In this document: one piece after another, positions 1 through 9,759 of the stretch | Position numbering within the stretch: position 1 is the first letter of the stretch | Layout of the letters: every line of letters starts with the position of its first letter | Notes under the pieces: generated by a model | What the model saw: only the letters and a program-made list of their open reading frames with translations | What the model was told of the DNA's origin: nothing | Database searches by the model: none | Origin: Phytomonas francai | Lineage: Eukaryota > Euglenozoa > Kinetoplastea > Trypanosomatida > Trypanosomatidae | Reading direction: 5' to 3' | Assembly: GCA_001766655.1 (NCBI GenBank) | Contig: MJCC01000003.1 | Coordinates: 491,725 to 555,724, forward strand | DNA length: 64,000 nucleotides | Translations under genes and position numbers: made by a program

Positions 1-442
1 GTCGCCTCAGTTGGTCAATTTCTGCTCTTTGTAGTGAAGAGGAGGAAGGAGCACCTCTCGCTCATCTTGTTACGGTAACGCCGCGACCCGCAGGCCCAGC
101 ACCGCCTCCATCGCACAGCAGCAGCAGCAGCAGCGACACATTCACCCACGCACACATACAATCGAGGCACTCTCGGGGTTGCGAGATAGGGTGCGTGCTC
201 ATGCTTGGCAGGGTTGACCCCCACCTGGGCACTCCCAACCGAAACTCATTAGATATTTTTTATTTGATTTAATCTCTGTCGTTGGCTTTATTAGGTTAAA
301 ATAATCAAGAATCGGAAAGTATAGCGTTTTTTAAATTTGGGCATTATTTTGAATCACCTCGATTCCTTTTTTTTTCTGGTTATCAAAGGGAAAATATTTT
401 CCCTTCTTGATTTTATGATATAAAGAGCCGCCTTTCGATTCT
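1..442. other. Intergenic / downstream region at left edge
   Basis: No convincing gene on either strand. The minus-strand ATGs at 111 and 65 open frames of only 14 and 16 codons. Bases about 60-240 are clearly richer in GC than the AT-rich stretch 240-442. Since the neighbouring gene reads leftwards, this is its 3' untranslated region plus the spacer or 5' region of the next gene beyond the window. It holds a short CAG run at 116-133. Confidence 0.6.
116..133. repeat. (CAG)6 microsatellite
   Basis: Six perfect CAG units on the plus strand, reading as CTG on the transcribed minus strand. It is not inside a supported coding frame. Confidence 0.9.
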
Positions 443-3214
443 TTACAAACGAAAGATGATAGCTGAAATTAACCCAAGCCAGGTAAGTTTGTTCGGGTTA
501 GCCAAGTAATCTATTGCGCGCTCCGTCACTAGTACGTCTTCTGCTTTGTCGCTGTTAGTTTCCATGGGTATCTTTTCGCCCTCATCTGATGTTCCAGAGC
601 AGGTTTCCACGTTTCTACTTTTTTTATTCCAGAATTTTGATAGACGTGCTCGATCTAATGAGTTTAGCCGGGAGTGCAAGCCAGCCCTTGCCCACCTCTT
701 GCCTCCGCGTAGCAAAAGGCTGCGCCCAGCTAGGCTTCGTAATGGCCCTGCGCCGAAAGCCGCTGCATACTTTGCCACAACAACCCGTTCAACGGCTCGA
801 TAGCGGAACGCGTTCCCTACTTTGTGACTTAAAAACGGTGCTTGGGGGAAGAAAAAGAGTGCATCCCATGGGGAGGTGTTGACACCCACTAGACGCAGGC
901 TGCACGGGAGACGCTCCCATACCCACTCACGTAGGTGACATCGGGACACCATAGAATTATGAGGGAGACAGAGCAACTGGAGCGCATGAACGCGATTATG
1001 CACAGCACTGTTGACCTCTTCGATGAACCACTCCCCTCGCCGCTGTTGTTTACCGCGTTCTGAATCGCCGCCCCTGCTGCTCCACCTCTGGTAAACACTT
1101 GTCAGATAATTGAGCATTGTTGAAGCACATGAGGTAAAAAAAGTGTAGAAGTGTGACTGGAGATCCCATGGATAATTTTTTACATAAGCATCTATGTGCT
1201 TTTGCTTCGAAACGAAGGTCATTGGGCGCTCGGAACCGTTAGGGGTTTGGTTATATGCTTCGTTGGCATCGGCCTTTTCGGAGGCTTTGATGTGATTCTG
1301 GTAGTCGGGCCGGTGGGCGCGAAGAGGCACCCAGGATACACGCCATGACTTTGCTTCGTCCAAACCACTCATGTGAGATTGATCCTTACGTGAGGCTGCT
1401 TTCAACAACACTCGTCTCTGTCGTTCTACTTCCTCCTGCACCTGCGTAATGTAGGATATCACAGATGCTCCCCTTGGTTCACTTCGACAGAGTGATTCAT
1501 GGGAACTGCTGCCTTCGGTATCAATCGAAGGAATCGTTTCGACAAGCACATCGCATGGTGCCGCACAAAGAATAAGGCCGGCAAGATTTGCAGCTTCAGA
1601 TTTTTTGATTCTCTCTGTCGCAGGTGGTACTAGTGCGAGGACCGACTGAAAGCACCACGGTGGGTAATACGGCATGAGTTGCATGGAATCTGACTCGCTC
1701 TTCTCTTGGATCAGCTCGCTAAAGAGATATTTGCTTTTAATGAGCTCTTCAAAAAGCCAGAGGACGTAATGATAAACAACAGGGTCCGTAGTGGTAAACT
1801 GAACGACACGACCTTCAATAAACAAGGAAGAGAGAATTGCCGCATGGGCCTGCACGCACCGCCCTAGTGTGGCTTCGGCCTCAAGCGCCGCGTTGTCTCG
1901 GTTCACCGTTGCGCCACACCCTTCCCAGACCCTGCTGCCATGACTGGGAATGTGAATGGGGCACGATGAGAGTGTTCCGTGATCGCTAAACGGGCATCCC
2001 TCACCGCGCTCGGAGTTCGCATGGTAAGAGGCATCCTCAAGTGAACTTGAGTCAAGTGATGAAGGCGGTAGCGAGTGCTTGGAATCCGTATTGACCCATT
2101 GATCTCTCGTCTGTTCAGTGCTAGAGGACGACTTTCCATTTCCACTCGCTGGATCGACTATTGAAGGGGAAAACTGCTTTCTATTTTTGCGGGCAAGCAA
2201 CTGGCGACGACGCTGTCTCCGGTTTGAATCGGCACCTACCAGCCGAACCACGTGCTTGTCGTCATCGCTGAGACGACGTGTGAGGCCTTGCACACGATCC
2301 AGAAGTTCGGCCCTGTTCACAGTGCGTTTTCCATGTTGTGCACGCTCGCCACCGACGGCCAGCGTCAACTCCAACACGGCGTCGTCCACGGTTTCGGCTG
2401 TCTCGGGGTCCCAGGTGTGCGGAGCAGGGACCTGCTCCCCCGTCCCATTAAGCTTCTCATTCATTTTGACCGACACACAGGTGAGAGGGTCGATCCAATG
2501 CTCCATCCAACGAGTGGGAAAAACATGGGCCAGAAGGCTTTTTCGCAGACGTGTGGTGTTCGCAAAAGGCGTATGTAGCCGCGCAAGGGTGTCCTGCACA
2601 TCACGCAGGCAGCGAAGCCAGAGAAGCAGGGACAGTGCTAGCTGAAGGCGTGCCGCATAAGGTAGCGCTTGGCAGATAAAGGTATGGTGTATAATAGAAG
2701 TCTGCGTGAAACGCACCTGGCCGTCGTTCTGGCCGAGCACATCTGATGGTGTTTTCTCCTTGGAGTGTGCTTCTCTCTGAACCTCAGAAGAATGAAAACA
2801 GTATTTCCAGTTTGAAAAATAGTCCTTAGCACCAAACAGAAAATGGTTCGACTTCTTGCGTTCTACATTGCTTCCCTCCAGTAAGTACGGACCCCTTCGG
2901 GCCAAATCGACCAAAATAGTCCACTTGGACACTGGATCCATGCGCAGCCATGACGCCTTGCGGAGTCCGATTTGTCCATCGCTGTAGAGCGGCCGACAGG
3001 CTTCATGGGCTGCTGTTTGAGATGCTGTTGCGCTCGAACTCAACGAAGCAGACTCTCTATCCGTTTGATTGGTATCGTCGCTTGGTGCATCACTCACGAA
3101 TCTCGACTGAGAAAGAAACGCACACCGTAAAGACGACCTTTCTACACTAGATGAAAATGTGAAGGTATTTGATAGGCTGCAAGAAATGTGATGTAAGTAT
3201 GGTCGCAAACGCAT
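443..3214 (-). CDS. Hypothetical protein, probably mitochondrial (923 aa)
   Basis: A long open frame that I do not recognise. The frame extends upstream to 3577 only from a TTG codon. The first sensible ATG is at 3214, just downstream of a pyrimidine-rich minus-strand stretch (about 3280-3300) and an AG near 3263. The product begins MRLRPYLHHISC and is rich in Arg, Ser and Phe with almost no acidic residues for about 45 positions, which looks like a mitochondrial presequence. A helical Leu-rich segment follows (SLLLWLRCLRDVQDTLARL), then a Ser/Asp-rich low-complexity middle and a basic region near the C-terminus. The last residues are hydrophobic (LGLISAIIFRL). No catalytic motif is visible. 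It is the last complete gene of the leftward array. Mitochondrial location is inference from the N-terminus. Confidence 0.8.
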   Translation of the reverse strand: MRLRPYLHHISCSLSNTFTFSSSVERSSLRCAFLSQSRFVSDAPSDDTNQTDRESASLSSSATASQTAAHEACRPLYSDGQIGLRKASWLRMDPVSKWTILVDLARRGPYLLEGSNVERKKSNHFLFGAKDYFSNWKYCFHSSEVQREAHSKEKTPSDVLGQNDGQVRFTQTSIIHHTFICQALPYAARLQLALSLLLWLRCLRDVQDTLARLHTPFANTTRLRKSLLAHVFPTRWMEHWIDPLTCVSVKMNEKLNGTGEQVPAPHTWDPETAETVDDAVLELTLAVGGERAQHGKRTVNRAELLDRVQGLTRRLSDDDKHVVRLVGADSNRRQRRRQLLARKNRKQFSPSIVDPASGNGKSSSSTEQTRDQWVNTDSKHSLPPSSLDSSSLEDASYHANSERGEGCPFSDHGTLSSCPIHIPSHGSRVWEGCGATVNRDNAALEAEATLGRCVQAHAAILSSLFIEGRVVQFTTTDPVVYHYVLWLFEELIKSKYLFSELIQEKSESDSMQLMPYYPPWCFQSVLALVPPATERIKKSEAANLAGLILCAAPCDVLVETIPSIDTEGSSSHESLCRSEPRGASVISYITQVQEEVERQRRVLLKAASRKDQSHMSGLDEAKSWRVSWVPLRAHRPDYQNHIKASEKADANEAYNQTPNGSERPMTFVSKQKHIDAYVKNYPWDLQSHFYTFFTSCASTMLNYLTSVYQRWSSRGGDSERGKQQRRGEWFIEEVNSAVHNRVHALQLLCLPHNSMVSRCHLREWVWERLPCSLRLVGVNTSPWDALFFFPQAPFLSHKVGNAFRYRAVERVVVAKYAAAFGAGPLRSLAGRSLLLRGGKRWARAGLHSRLNSLDRARLSKFWNKKSRNVETCSGTSDEGEKIPMETNSDKAEDVLVTERAIDYLANPNKLTWLGLISAIIFRL

Positions 3215-3588
3215 CCTTTCTTTCGTTAAACCAATGACTTCAGCACCAATTTCCCTACCCACACTAGTACAAAATGGTGTAAGAAGAAAAAAGATATAGT
3301 TACGGCACAGAGCAGGGCACGTTTCTAATATTTTAAAAAGGAAGACAGAACAATTTGAAAACAGATACTTAAACCAATGGCAACCAGATGGAAATGTTTC
3401 GTTAATCTGCTTGATATCTTTGACCAAACAATAACAGTGATGGAAAAGAATTTTATAAGCCGTGAAGGGGTAAAAAGAACTATGTGCCCATGTATATGCA
3501 TGCATTAATGGACATATATAAGAGAGCGCTGAGAGATATCTAAAAAAAAAGGAGGTGATAAAAGGGAAAAGATGCAAGCGCTACCTCA

Positions 3589-4818
3589 TTAGCCGCCTTC
3601 GGTCCTTAGAGCCGCATTCGTTAGCATCTGTGCATACGTGTCAAAACTAAACGTTTTCTTTTCATCCAGTATTTCCTCCATGATTTCGCGTCGAACTGCA
3701 TCTAGGTTATTGCGCAACATCGTAACAGCTTTCTGTGAGGCCCTGAACTGCTCAAGCAGATTGGGGCTTCCGTGTACAAAAGCTGTAGTAGCAGGATTTC
3801 GAAGTAAGGTCTCCTGACGCCGTGCCGCGGCATCCTTTGCACGTCTTTCCTTGTCTCCCATCCCCACGGGCAGCCGCCAAGGTTTGCTATAGTTCAACCA
3901 TGCCTTGGGTTTTGCGGTAGAAGGATTGAGGTGCGAATTACTGGCATTCGAATTTCTTAAAACGGTCGAACAAGAAGGAGAGCTGCAATCACCCAGAGCT
4001 CGGCCACTGCACTCTCCTTTCTCATCAGCACCTTCTGCAAGGGTGTAGGGTGGTGTTGGCGCAAAGTAGGGTGCGAGGCATTCCCTAAGTACTGTGGCTT
4101 CGATGCAAGGAGTGCTTTCTACAGAATGACACCATATCTCTGGATCGTTTTCAAAGTTCTTAAACTCAAGAATATCTAAAAGTGGCTTGATAATATGCAC
4201 CTGGTGTTGGGGTTTTGCTTGCTTATCTTCACCAACCTGCGTAGCCGCTTCATTTGCTTGCTCTGTGTGCCTTTGGCACCTTCTGTTGCGTAGGTAGGGC
4301 TCGCCTAGCTGCTTCCACCGCAGGACCGCTCGAAACGAAGCTGCGTCGAAGGCTGGATCCGGTGGGAAGCGCCGTGATACAGTGTAGAGCCAGTACTGCA
4401 ACTTAAGATGATGCAGTGTGCAAGCTGGGGTGGGTAATAGACGTTGAGGCTCCAGCGAAAGCAAAGGTACGTCCCATGCCTCCAGACGCTTTACAGCCCT
4501 GCACAACTCTTCTAGGTTTTGCATGAGTTGTGTAGCCAACGGATGTGGTGACCAACACAGTCTGGAAGGGTCAATACACTTGTTTGGAAACAATGCGTGG
4601 AGGACCATAGTGTAGTCGCAACCTGTATAGTCATATGAAGCTACCAGGCGTGGATGGTCATGGTCTATCTCGATGCAGGGAGCTGCAGTAACCTTTGCAG
4701 TAAACCTCATCATAAAAGTGCTAACACATTCAAGCGACGGGTACTCGACTGAGGTTGAGGAAGGGTTCCACTCACAATTGTCATTGAAGGATCTAGATGT
4801 AGAAATTGTGGCTGTCAT
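3589..4818 (-). CDS. Hypothetical protein (409 aa)
   Basis: An uninterrupted frame with an ATG at 4818. I do not recognise a domain. The first 230 residues are globular in composition (Trp, His, Leu, Cys). Residues about 270-310 form a Ser/Asn/Cys-rich linker. The C-terminal quarter is strongly basic then helical, containing MGDKERRAKDAAARRQE and REIMEEILDEKKTFSFD, which looks like a short coiled coil. There is no signal peptide or membrane segment. A second ATG 35 residues in could be the real start. The gene ends only 11 bases beyond the longest upstream extension of its neighbour, but the supported starts leave a normal spacer. Function unknown. Confidence 0.8.
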   Translation of the reverse strand: MTATISTSRSFNDNCEWNPSSTSVEYPSLECVSTFMMRFTAKVTAAPCIEIDHDHPRLVASYDYTGCDYTMVLHALFPNKCIDPSRLCWSPHPLATQLMQNLEELCRAVKRLEAWDVPLLSLEPQRLLPTPACTLHHLKLQYWLYTVSRRFPPDPAFDAASFRAVLRWKQLGEPYLRNRRCQRHTEQANEAATQVGEDKQAKPQHQVHIIKPLLDILEFKNFENDPEIWCHSVESTPCIEATVLRECLAPYFAPTPPYTLAEGADEKGECSGRALGDCSSPSCSTVLRNSNASNSHLNPSTAKPKAWLNYSKPWRLPVGMGDKERRAKDAAARRQETLLRNPATTAFVHGSPNLLEQFRASQKAVTMLRNNLDAVRREIMEEILDEKKTFSFDTYAQMLTNAALRTEGG

Positions 4819-5196
4819 TCGATCGGTTTCCTACCCCCTCCCCTTTTTTCTTCCTTTTCTGACTTCAGTCTAAGTTGGTTTAACTTTAATCGAATTTCTA
4901 TTCAGTAAGTCAGAAAGTGCTCTAGGAATAAAGACTTGTTGCGTGGCGCTTCGATAATATATTCAAGCAGGTTGATCCACACATACACTTTAAATAATAA
5001 AAAGCTTGATATTAAATCAGGGGAAAAAAACAAGTGTTGATACGTAACAGCCACGAGGGAAGACAATGTCGTCCCTTCTTGCTAGTACTCTTAGAATAGT
5101 AGAATCATTGAGTAATGTATAGCTAATTTTTGTTTAGCTCAGGGAACACTCCATAATTAGGTGTTGTTGAAAGGGGGAAAATGGATAAAAACAGAG
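4819..5196. other. Intergenic spacer, 378 bp
   Basis: AT-rich spacer between two leftward genes. On the transcribed strand it carries short pyrimidine tracts (complement of 5021-5033 and 5171-5180) suited to trans-splicing of the gene starting at 4818. Nothing else is visible. Confidence 0.6.
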
Positions 5197-6849
5197 TCAA
5201 AAAAGTGGCTCGTATCCATCATCTTCTATTCGACCTGACTTTTGTCCTAGAAATCGACCCTCGGTCCTGTCAGACCCTTTCTGACGTTCAGAACGAGTCG
5301 CCAGCCAACGCCAAACAGGTGCATCATGCCTATCGGCTCGATTGTCGGTACTGGTGGCCGTCTGCACTACGACATCGCCCGTGTTTAGCCCAGCGAAAAT
5401 GCCACCGTTACCACAATTCCGAAGCGTGGTGGCATCCGCGCAAACACAAAGCGCATCCTCATTCGGCCTTCCTGCACGCCACACCTGCAGGGCGGGCGTT
5501 ATACGCGAGGCCCCTGGGTTGCTACCCCACCGAACGTGTACGACGTGACCACCAACCACGTGACGAAATCCTTCGCGGCTAGTACAGGTTAGAAAGCCAT
5601 CTTGGGTCGCGACGACGGGCGTAGTGTCGGTCATGAAAGGTAGGTCCATGACTGTATCCCCAAGGAGAGGTGGGGGTACTGGGGAAAGTGCTGCGGCCGG
5701 TGCGTTGCTTCCCTTATGGGCGGACAAAACCCGCCGGAGGTCGATAAACTGGAGTTCTGAGTCACGACGGATGGCTAGTACCATAGGAGCTGCTTCCGTT
5801 ACGCCGCTAGCATGGGTTAGCTCGGCCATCCCCCCCACATGTTTTTCAAACATTCCATCCCCTTTCAAAGCCTTTTTGCATGCACGCGACAATGATACCT
5901 GCGGTGCATACAAATCAAACGAAACGACAGAACCCCCAGGGCGGTACTTTGTGCGACTGTCCCACAGCTGCACATAACCATCCTGGCCACCTGTTGCGAA
6001 AACACTTCCGCCGCCACCGACTGATGTTAGGCTCATAACGCTTTCTACAATGACCAAATCGTCAATTTGTCCGGTGCCGTGTTTTACCGCGTACACAGAG
6101 TGTCGTTCATAAGAGCTTTGGTCCCACAGACGAGCCGTCCCGTCCTGCGCGCATGTATAAAAGCTTCCAGCAACTGTGGCATGCGGACAGGAACTCGTGA
6201 CGGCTCCGCGATGTCCTTTACACTGCACGACATTCACCATCCCGCGTTCACCAATCGCGCAGTAGCCGAGTTGCCTCCCACCGGACGCAATAAGAGCAGG
6301 ACTGTCCCCATCTTGGCAGGCCACAAAGTAGCTCCCATCTACCCCCGCGTGAAGAGCAATAATTGGCTGGTATCCTGAAATACGGTTAACAAATGGTGTT
6401 AGCACGCGTGTGGGCTCTATCCGGTGCGATGTCAGCGGCACTGTGAAGTCCCACATGAGAAGCTGCCCGTCCTCACCCCCCGCGCAGAGCTGCAGACCGT
6501 TGGGTGAGAGACAGATGCAGCGGACACGTCCTTTGATGCCGTGTAAACGGAGTCCATACTCACCTGCCTCCACTGTCCGGTGGTGCAGGGCAGAGTCACA
6601 TTCGTTTTCTTCAAGTTTCATGTGGGTGTCTTCCACTTGAGTATCCGGCCTCAGGTGGTTGATCTGTTGGACTTCCTTTACAGCCATACCTGAAGAAGAA
6701 CTTGGTTCACCATGCCGAATTTTTGCAAAGAGATCAGAGGTGATGAAAAGGTGCTGTGTGGGAGCACGTCGTGAGCTCGCCTCGTCTTCGCTCGCAACGT
6801 TAACTATCTGCTGGCCTGGATCATACTCATCGCTATCATCACTGTCCAT
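5197..6849 (-). CDS. WDR70: WD40-repeat protein, WDR70/GAD-1-like (550 aa)
   Basis: The product is a beta-propeller protein. An acidic N-terminus (MDSDDSDEYDPGQQ) and a disordered stretch to about residue 95 precede the repeats. Clear blades include LSPNGLQLCAGGEDGQLLMW (114-133), GSFYTCAQDGTARLWD (228-243) and VFATGGQDGYVQLWDSRTK (283-301). The arrangement HG-K-x-V before the first blade, a GHRGAVTSS step, a 'F-x-TC-x-x-D-x-T-x-R-x-W' blade and a later TGGQDGYVQLWD blade matches the WDR70 (gastrulation-defective 1) family better than generic WD40 proteins. WDR70 is a nuclear protein linked in other eukaryotes to chromatin and RNA polymerase II-related processes. Its role here is inferred by family. 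WD40 membership is certain; the WDR70 assignment is about 70 percent. Confidence 0.75.
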   Translation of the reverse strand: MDSDDSDEYDPGQQIVNVASEDEASSRRAPTQHLFITSDLFAKIRHGEPSSSSGMAVKEVQQINHLRPDTQVEDTHMKLEENECDSALHHRTVEAGEYGLRLHGIKGRVRCICLSPNGLQLCAGGEDGQLLMWDFTVPLTSHRIEPTRVLTPFVNRISGYQPIIALHAGVDGSYFVACQDGDSPALIASGGRQLGYCAIGERGMVNVVQCKGHRGAVTSSCPHATVAGSFYTCAQDGTARLWDQSSYERHSVYAVKHGTGQIDDLVIVESVMSLTSVGGGGSVFATGGQDGYVQLWDSRTKYRPGGSVVSFDLYAPQVSLSRACKKALKGDGMFEKHVGGMAELTHASGVTEAAPMVLAIRRDSELQFIDLRRVLSAHKGSNAPAAALSPVPPPLLGDTVMDLPFMTDTTPVVATQDGFLTCTSREGFRHVVGGHVVHVRWGSNPGASRITPALQVWRAGRPNEDALCVCADATTLRNCGNGGIFAGLNTGDVVVQTATSTDNRADRHDAPVWRWLATRSERQKGSDRTEGRFLGQKSGRIEDDGYEPLF

Positions 6850-7223
6850 TTTTACTAGCTACTTTTTCGAGATGAGTAATATATATGTATAAACAAATAG
6901 TATTACGGCTTGACGATTTGATCGCTGTTTGTTTACTTCGCTTCGTTGGGTACAGCTTCCTTCATAAAATTTTTAAATGTCTGACTTTTTATAAAGAAGT
7001 CACACACACACAAAAAAAAAAAATAAGGGGAAGGGGGTATAAAGAAAAATAACAAATACACGAGGCCAGTGGGAAAAATAGACGATTCAGAGCATAGGCA
7101 CGTAAATAAACCAACAAAGGGTTTCTCTTACAAATTTAATAGTAATTTATTGGAAATTCAAATCCCCAAAAAGAGTTAAAATGAAATGTTGTCCTGCTAG
7201 TTTCAAAAGCTCAAGAAAATCTC
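6850..7223. other. Intergenic spacer, 374 bp
   Basis: AT-rich spacer with a CA run and A-tract near 7002-7023 and a GGGGAAGGGGG purine run at 7026-7037. The complement of that run is a pyrimidine tract on the transcribed strand. No coding frame or RNA gene is recognised. Confidence 0.6.
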
Positions 7224-7787
7224 TTACCAGTTCCAGCGGTGGGGGGCATCGCCAGGTTTAATCGTGAAGACTGAGCGAAGATAACCCGCCTTCTCTGCGC
7301 CCAGCTCGTCCTTTTTGATGGACGCAATAAGGGCAGAGTCCACTGTCTTCTGGAGCTGCGCGCGGGCGTCGGAGACGATGGTCTTCTTGGTGGCCTTGCT
7401 GGTCTTCTTCGCGACCTTCTCCGCGGCCTTCTTGCGCTTGTCACCCATGAAGTCGCCCTCGCTCTTGACCGGCTTCTCCGCCTTGGGGCGGGCGAACACC
7501 TCCGGGGTGATCGCGCTCGTGTCGACGGACGAGATGTCGACCTTCGTGCTCGTCGCGATGATATAGCGCGAGTCGATGCGGCGAATCGGCACACCGTTGA
7601 ACTTCATCGGGCCGGAGATCACCAGCGGGCCGTTGCGCGGCAGCTGCTTCAGCACGACCGCGCGGCGACCACGAAAACGCCCGGCGAGGATGATGGCGAT
7701 GGTGCCCGGCTTGATGCTCTTGCGCAGGGTCGAGCGCTCGGCCTTCTTGCCGCTCACCTTCTTCTGCACCTGCTTCGTGGAGACCAT
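7224..7787 (-). CDS. RPL6: 60S ribosomal protein L6 (eL6)
   Basis: A 187-residue basic protein of the large ribosomal subunit. The eL6 core is plain: KPGTIAIILAGRFRGRRAVV and LKQLPRNGPLVISGPMKFNG form the KOW-like fold, followed by VPIRRIDSRYIIATSTKV. The C-terminal half has the usual Lys/Ala-rich helix and ends in PGDAPHRWNW. A longer frame to 7802 begins with TTG; the ATG at 7787 (MVSTKQVQKK) is chosen. Codon use is far richer in G/C third positions than in the flanking genes, consistent with translational selection on a highly expressed protein. It is the only cytosolic ribosomal protein gene in the window. Confidence 0.95.
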   Translation of the reverse strand: MVSTKQVQKKVSGKKAERSTLRKSIKPGTIAIILAGRFRGRRAVVLKQLPRNGPLVISGPMKFNGVPIRRIDSRYIIATSTKVDISSVDTSAITPEVFARPKAEKPVKSEGDFMGDKRKKAAEKVAKKTSKATKKTIVSDARAQLQKTVDSALIASIKKDELGAEKAGYLRSVFTIKPGDAPHRWNW

Positions 7788-8390
7788 ATTTTTCTCTGGC
7801 AAGTTGAACTTTTATGCCGACTGAGAATTAAAGTGAGTGGGAAATAATTAAAAGTCATATAAACGGAAAAAGAGCAGTAGAATGAGAGATACATATCTAA
7901 AGAATAGATTGGTATTTTAATGCCACGTATTCAAGAATATTTTGAATTTTTAAGTAGTATTTCTCTATACTACGAGTTCATTATTGTAACACTCAATAGG
8001 AAAAACATGTCTTTGCCAAAGTAGGGATCGCAAAAAATGTCAATGAAGTTGTGAATTCCTAGACAAGCACTTAATCACACAACATATTTTATGTATTCCT
8101 CTGCTTCGAAAGAACTGTGTTATATATATATATATATAATATAACAACTTCAGTCATTACTTACTCGATTTACAGGTGTCAATTTTAATGGGTAAAAATG
8201 CTTACCATTATCGATAATGGGTTACTGGTTATAGTGATAAATGACAACAAAGAGCTGTGTTGTTAGATAAACAGTCATTATCAAATAGCAACAATAATAG
8301 CGATAAATTACAGATTAAAGGACTGCAAACAGTCGGCTTGTACGCCTTTCCTTGGCGCTTGATGTCTTTCATATTGTGCATTTTTTACCC
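7788..8390. other. Intergenic spacer, 603 bp
   Basis: Strongly AT-rich. It contains the (TA)9 run at 8121-8138. No coding frame or recognised RNA gene. It holds the 5' side of the eL6 gene and the 3' side of the co-chaperone gene. Confidence 0.6.
8121..8138. repeat. (TA)9 microsatellite
   Basis: Nine perfect TA units followed by an imperfect AATATAA extension, within a spacer. Confidence 0.9.
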
Positions 8391-9557
8391 CTAATGGTCC
8401 CATATAGCCTTGTAGCGATCCAATAGTTCGCTATTTCTACACAAAACATGAAAAACAGGCAGAAGCCCCGGCATGACGTACTTCTTGCTATGAAATACCT
8501 CTAGTAGCGGCCGACTTACATCAACTATAAGCCATTCGGGTTCCTTTACTCCGTCGTCAAGATTAAAACACACCACAATGTCGTCTATGCTTCGATATCG
8601 TCCCTGAACATCCCACGGAAATGGCATCATTTCATCCAGCAACTCCGCAATGCAGACGTCACATGACACGTCCTGCATAATGTCTGATTGTTGGTACTCA
8701 TCATAAATGAACAGGATCGGGACGTGAAGCATTCCCTCTGTGTCAAAATACGGTTGAGGATTACCATATACTGCCATTTGTTCGCTTTCCATCTCACTTT
8801 TTTGTCGGAGGCGAATCCCCATAGAGGTGATAGACCTCATCAAAGTTACAACATCCACCGCTTTGGCTCGTGCTTCGTGTTTTCTCTTATTTTTCTCGTC
8901 ATCTACTTTTGATTTGCCCTCATTGCAGACCTTCTCCAACTCCTCAAATTCCTCTAATCCCTTTGTGTCCATGGGAGGCTGAACCTGCTTGCCGCGAGAC
9001 AGCATGCTAAGCGCGAGTTCATACTTATTGAGCCGTTCGGCGCACCTCGCGGCGCGGTAGTACGCTTTGTGGTAATCTGGTAATAGTATAATAGCCCGCT
9101 GGGCGTCTTCCAGGCCGTAACCGTAATTGCCAATAATGAACTGCGTTAGACTGCGATTGCTATAAATGATAGCGGTGAGATGCATGTCTTTCCCCTTCGC
9201 TTGCAAGGCTTCAGTGTAGCTGTCGCACGCCGCCCTCGCCAGGTTCTCGCGTCTTTCCTGGTTGGGGTTAAGTGCCAACTTCAGCATCCGGTTGCCGTGC
9301 TCCTTTCGGTTTTCAGCAAGCTCATCTGGAGGGACCTCGTCGTACACAATGGAGGAGAGTGCGGCACAATTGGCGTTTTTTTCGACGTCCTCCTCCGTGA
9401 TAGTTTCCATAAATATAGGCATTTCCTCCCAGGCGTCTGGATCGATCTTATAGTCACCGCGCCGGTTCCATATCTCGTCTATTTCATCTTGAAGAGTGTC
9501 AATATGCTTTTGTTGCTCACTCGTGAGCGTACTCGAATCAACAAGGCCTCGAAGCAT
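8391..9557 (-). CDS. TTC4: TTC4/Cns1-type Hsp90 co-chaperone (388 aa)
   Basis: The protein has two parts. A TPR region (about residues 82-195) contains repeat helices such as YSNRSLTQFIIGNYGYGLED and HKAYYRAARCAERLNKYELA. A charged linker (about 205-240) follows. The C-terminal 'wheel' domain (about 280-385) has the telltale FIYDEYQQSDIM, PFPWDVQGRYRSIDD and ends with FHVLCRNSELLDRY. These match human TTC4 and yeast Cns1, which bind Hsp90/Hsp70 and support client folding in the cytosol. The N-terminus (DAWEEMPIFM) also fits the family. The frame runs upstream to a TTG at 9635; the first ATG is 9557, giving a normal family length. The TPR clamp residues should bind the EEVD tail of Hsp90 or Hsp70, by family inference. 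Confidence 0.9.
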   Translation of the reverse strand: MLRGLVDSSTLTSEQQKHIDTLQDEIDEIWNRRGDYKIDPDAWEEMPIFMETITEEDVEKNANCAALSSIVYDEVPPDELAENRKEHGNRMLKLALNPNQERRENLARAACDSYTEALQAKGKDMHLTAIIYSNRSLTQFIIGNYGYGLEDAQRAIILLPDYHKAYYRAARCAERLNKYELALSMLSRGKQVQPPMDTKGLEEFEELEKVCNEGKSKVDDEKNKRKHEARAKAVDVVTLMRSITSMGIRLRQKSEMESEQMAVYGNPQPYFDTEGMLHVPILFIYDEYQQSDIMQDVSCDVCIAELLDEMMPFPWDVQGRYRSIDDIVVCFNLDDGVKEPEWLIVDVSRPLLEVFHSKKYVMPGLLPVFHVLCRNSELLDRYKAIWDH

Positions 9558-9759
9558 GGAACTGAAACTATCCTTATCGTAAAAGGACAACTTTAGAATG
9601 AAAAATCGAGAAAGTGAATAAAAAAATAAGTACAAATACGAGCTAGCACGTTATTTCGAGGTAAAGATACTCTTATTAAACATAGCAAATCCCGTCCATA
9701 AATAGAACGTCTAATCTCATTCGATATATTTGTATATATTGCTATCCTAAACAATACAA

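Noticed and set aside
15..224. 69-codon minus-strand frame at the left edge with an Ala run
   Set aside because: Starts at GTG, and the Ala run is only the CAG microsatellite. The in-strand ATGs open very short frames.
3215..3577. N-terminal extension of the first minus-strand gene
   Set aside because: It starts at TTG, is T-rich spacer in composition, and contains a likely splice signal. The same reasoning trimmed extensions at 7788-7802, 9558-9635, 15288-15299, 24358-24477, 31640-31699, 33761-33973, 44594-44608 and 57602-57625.
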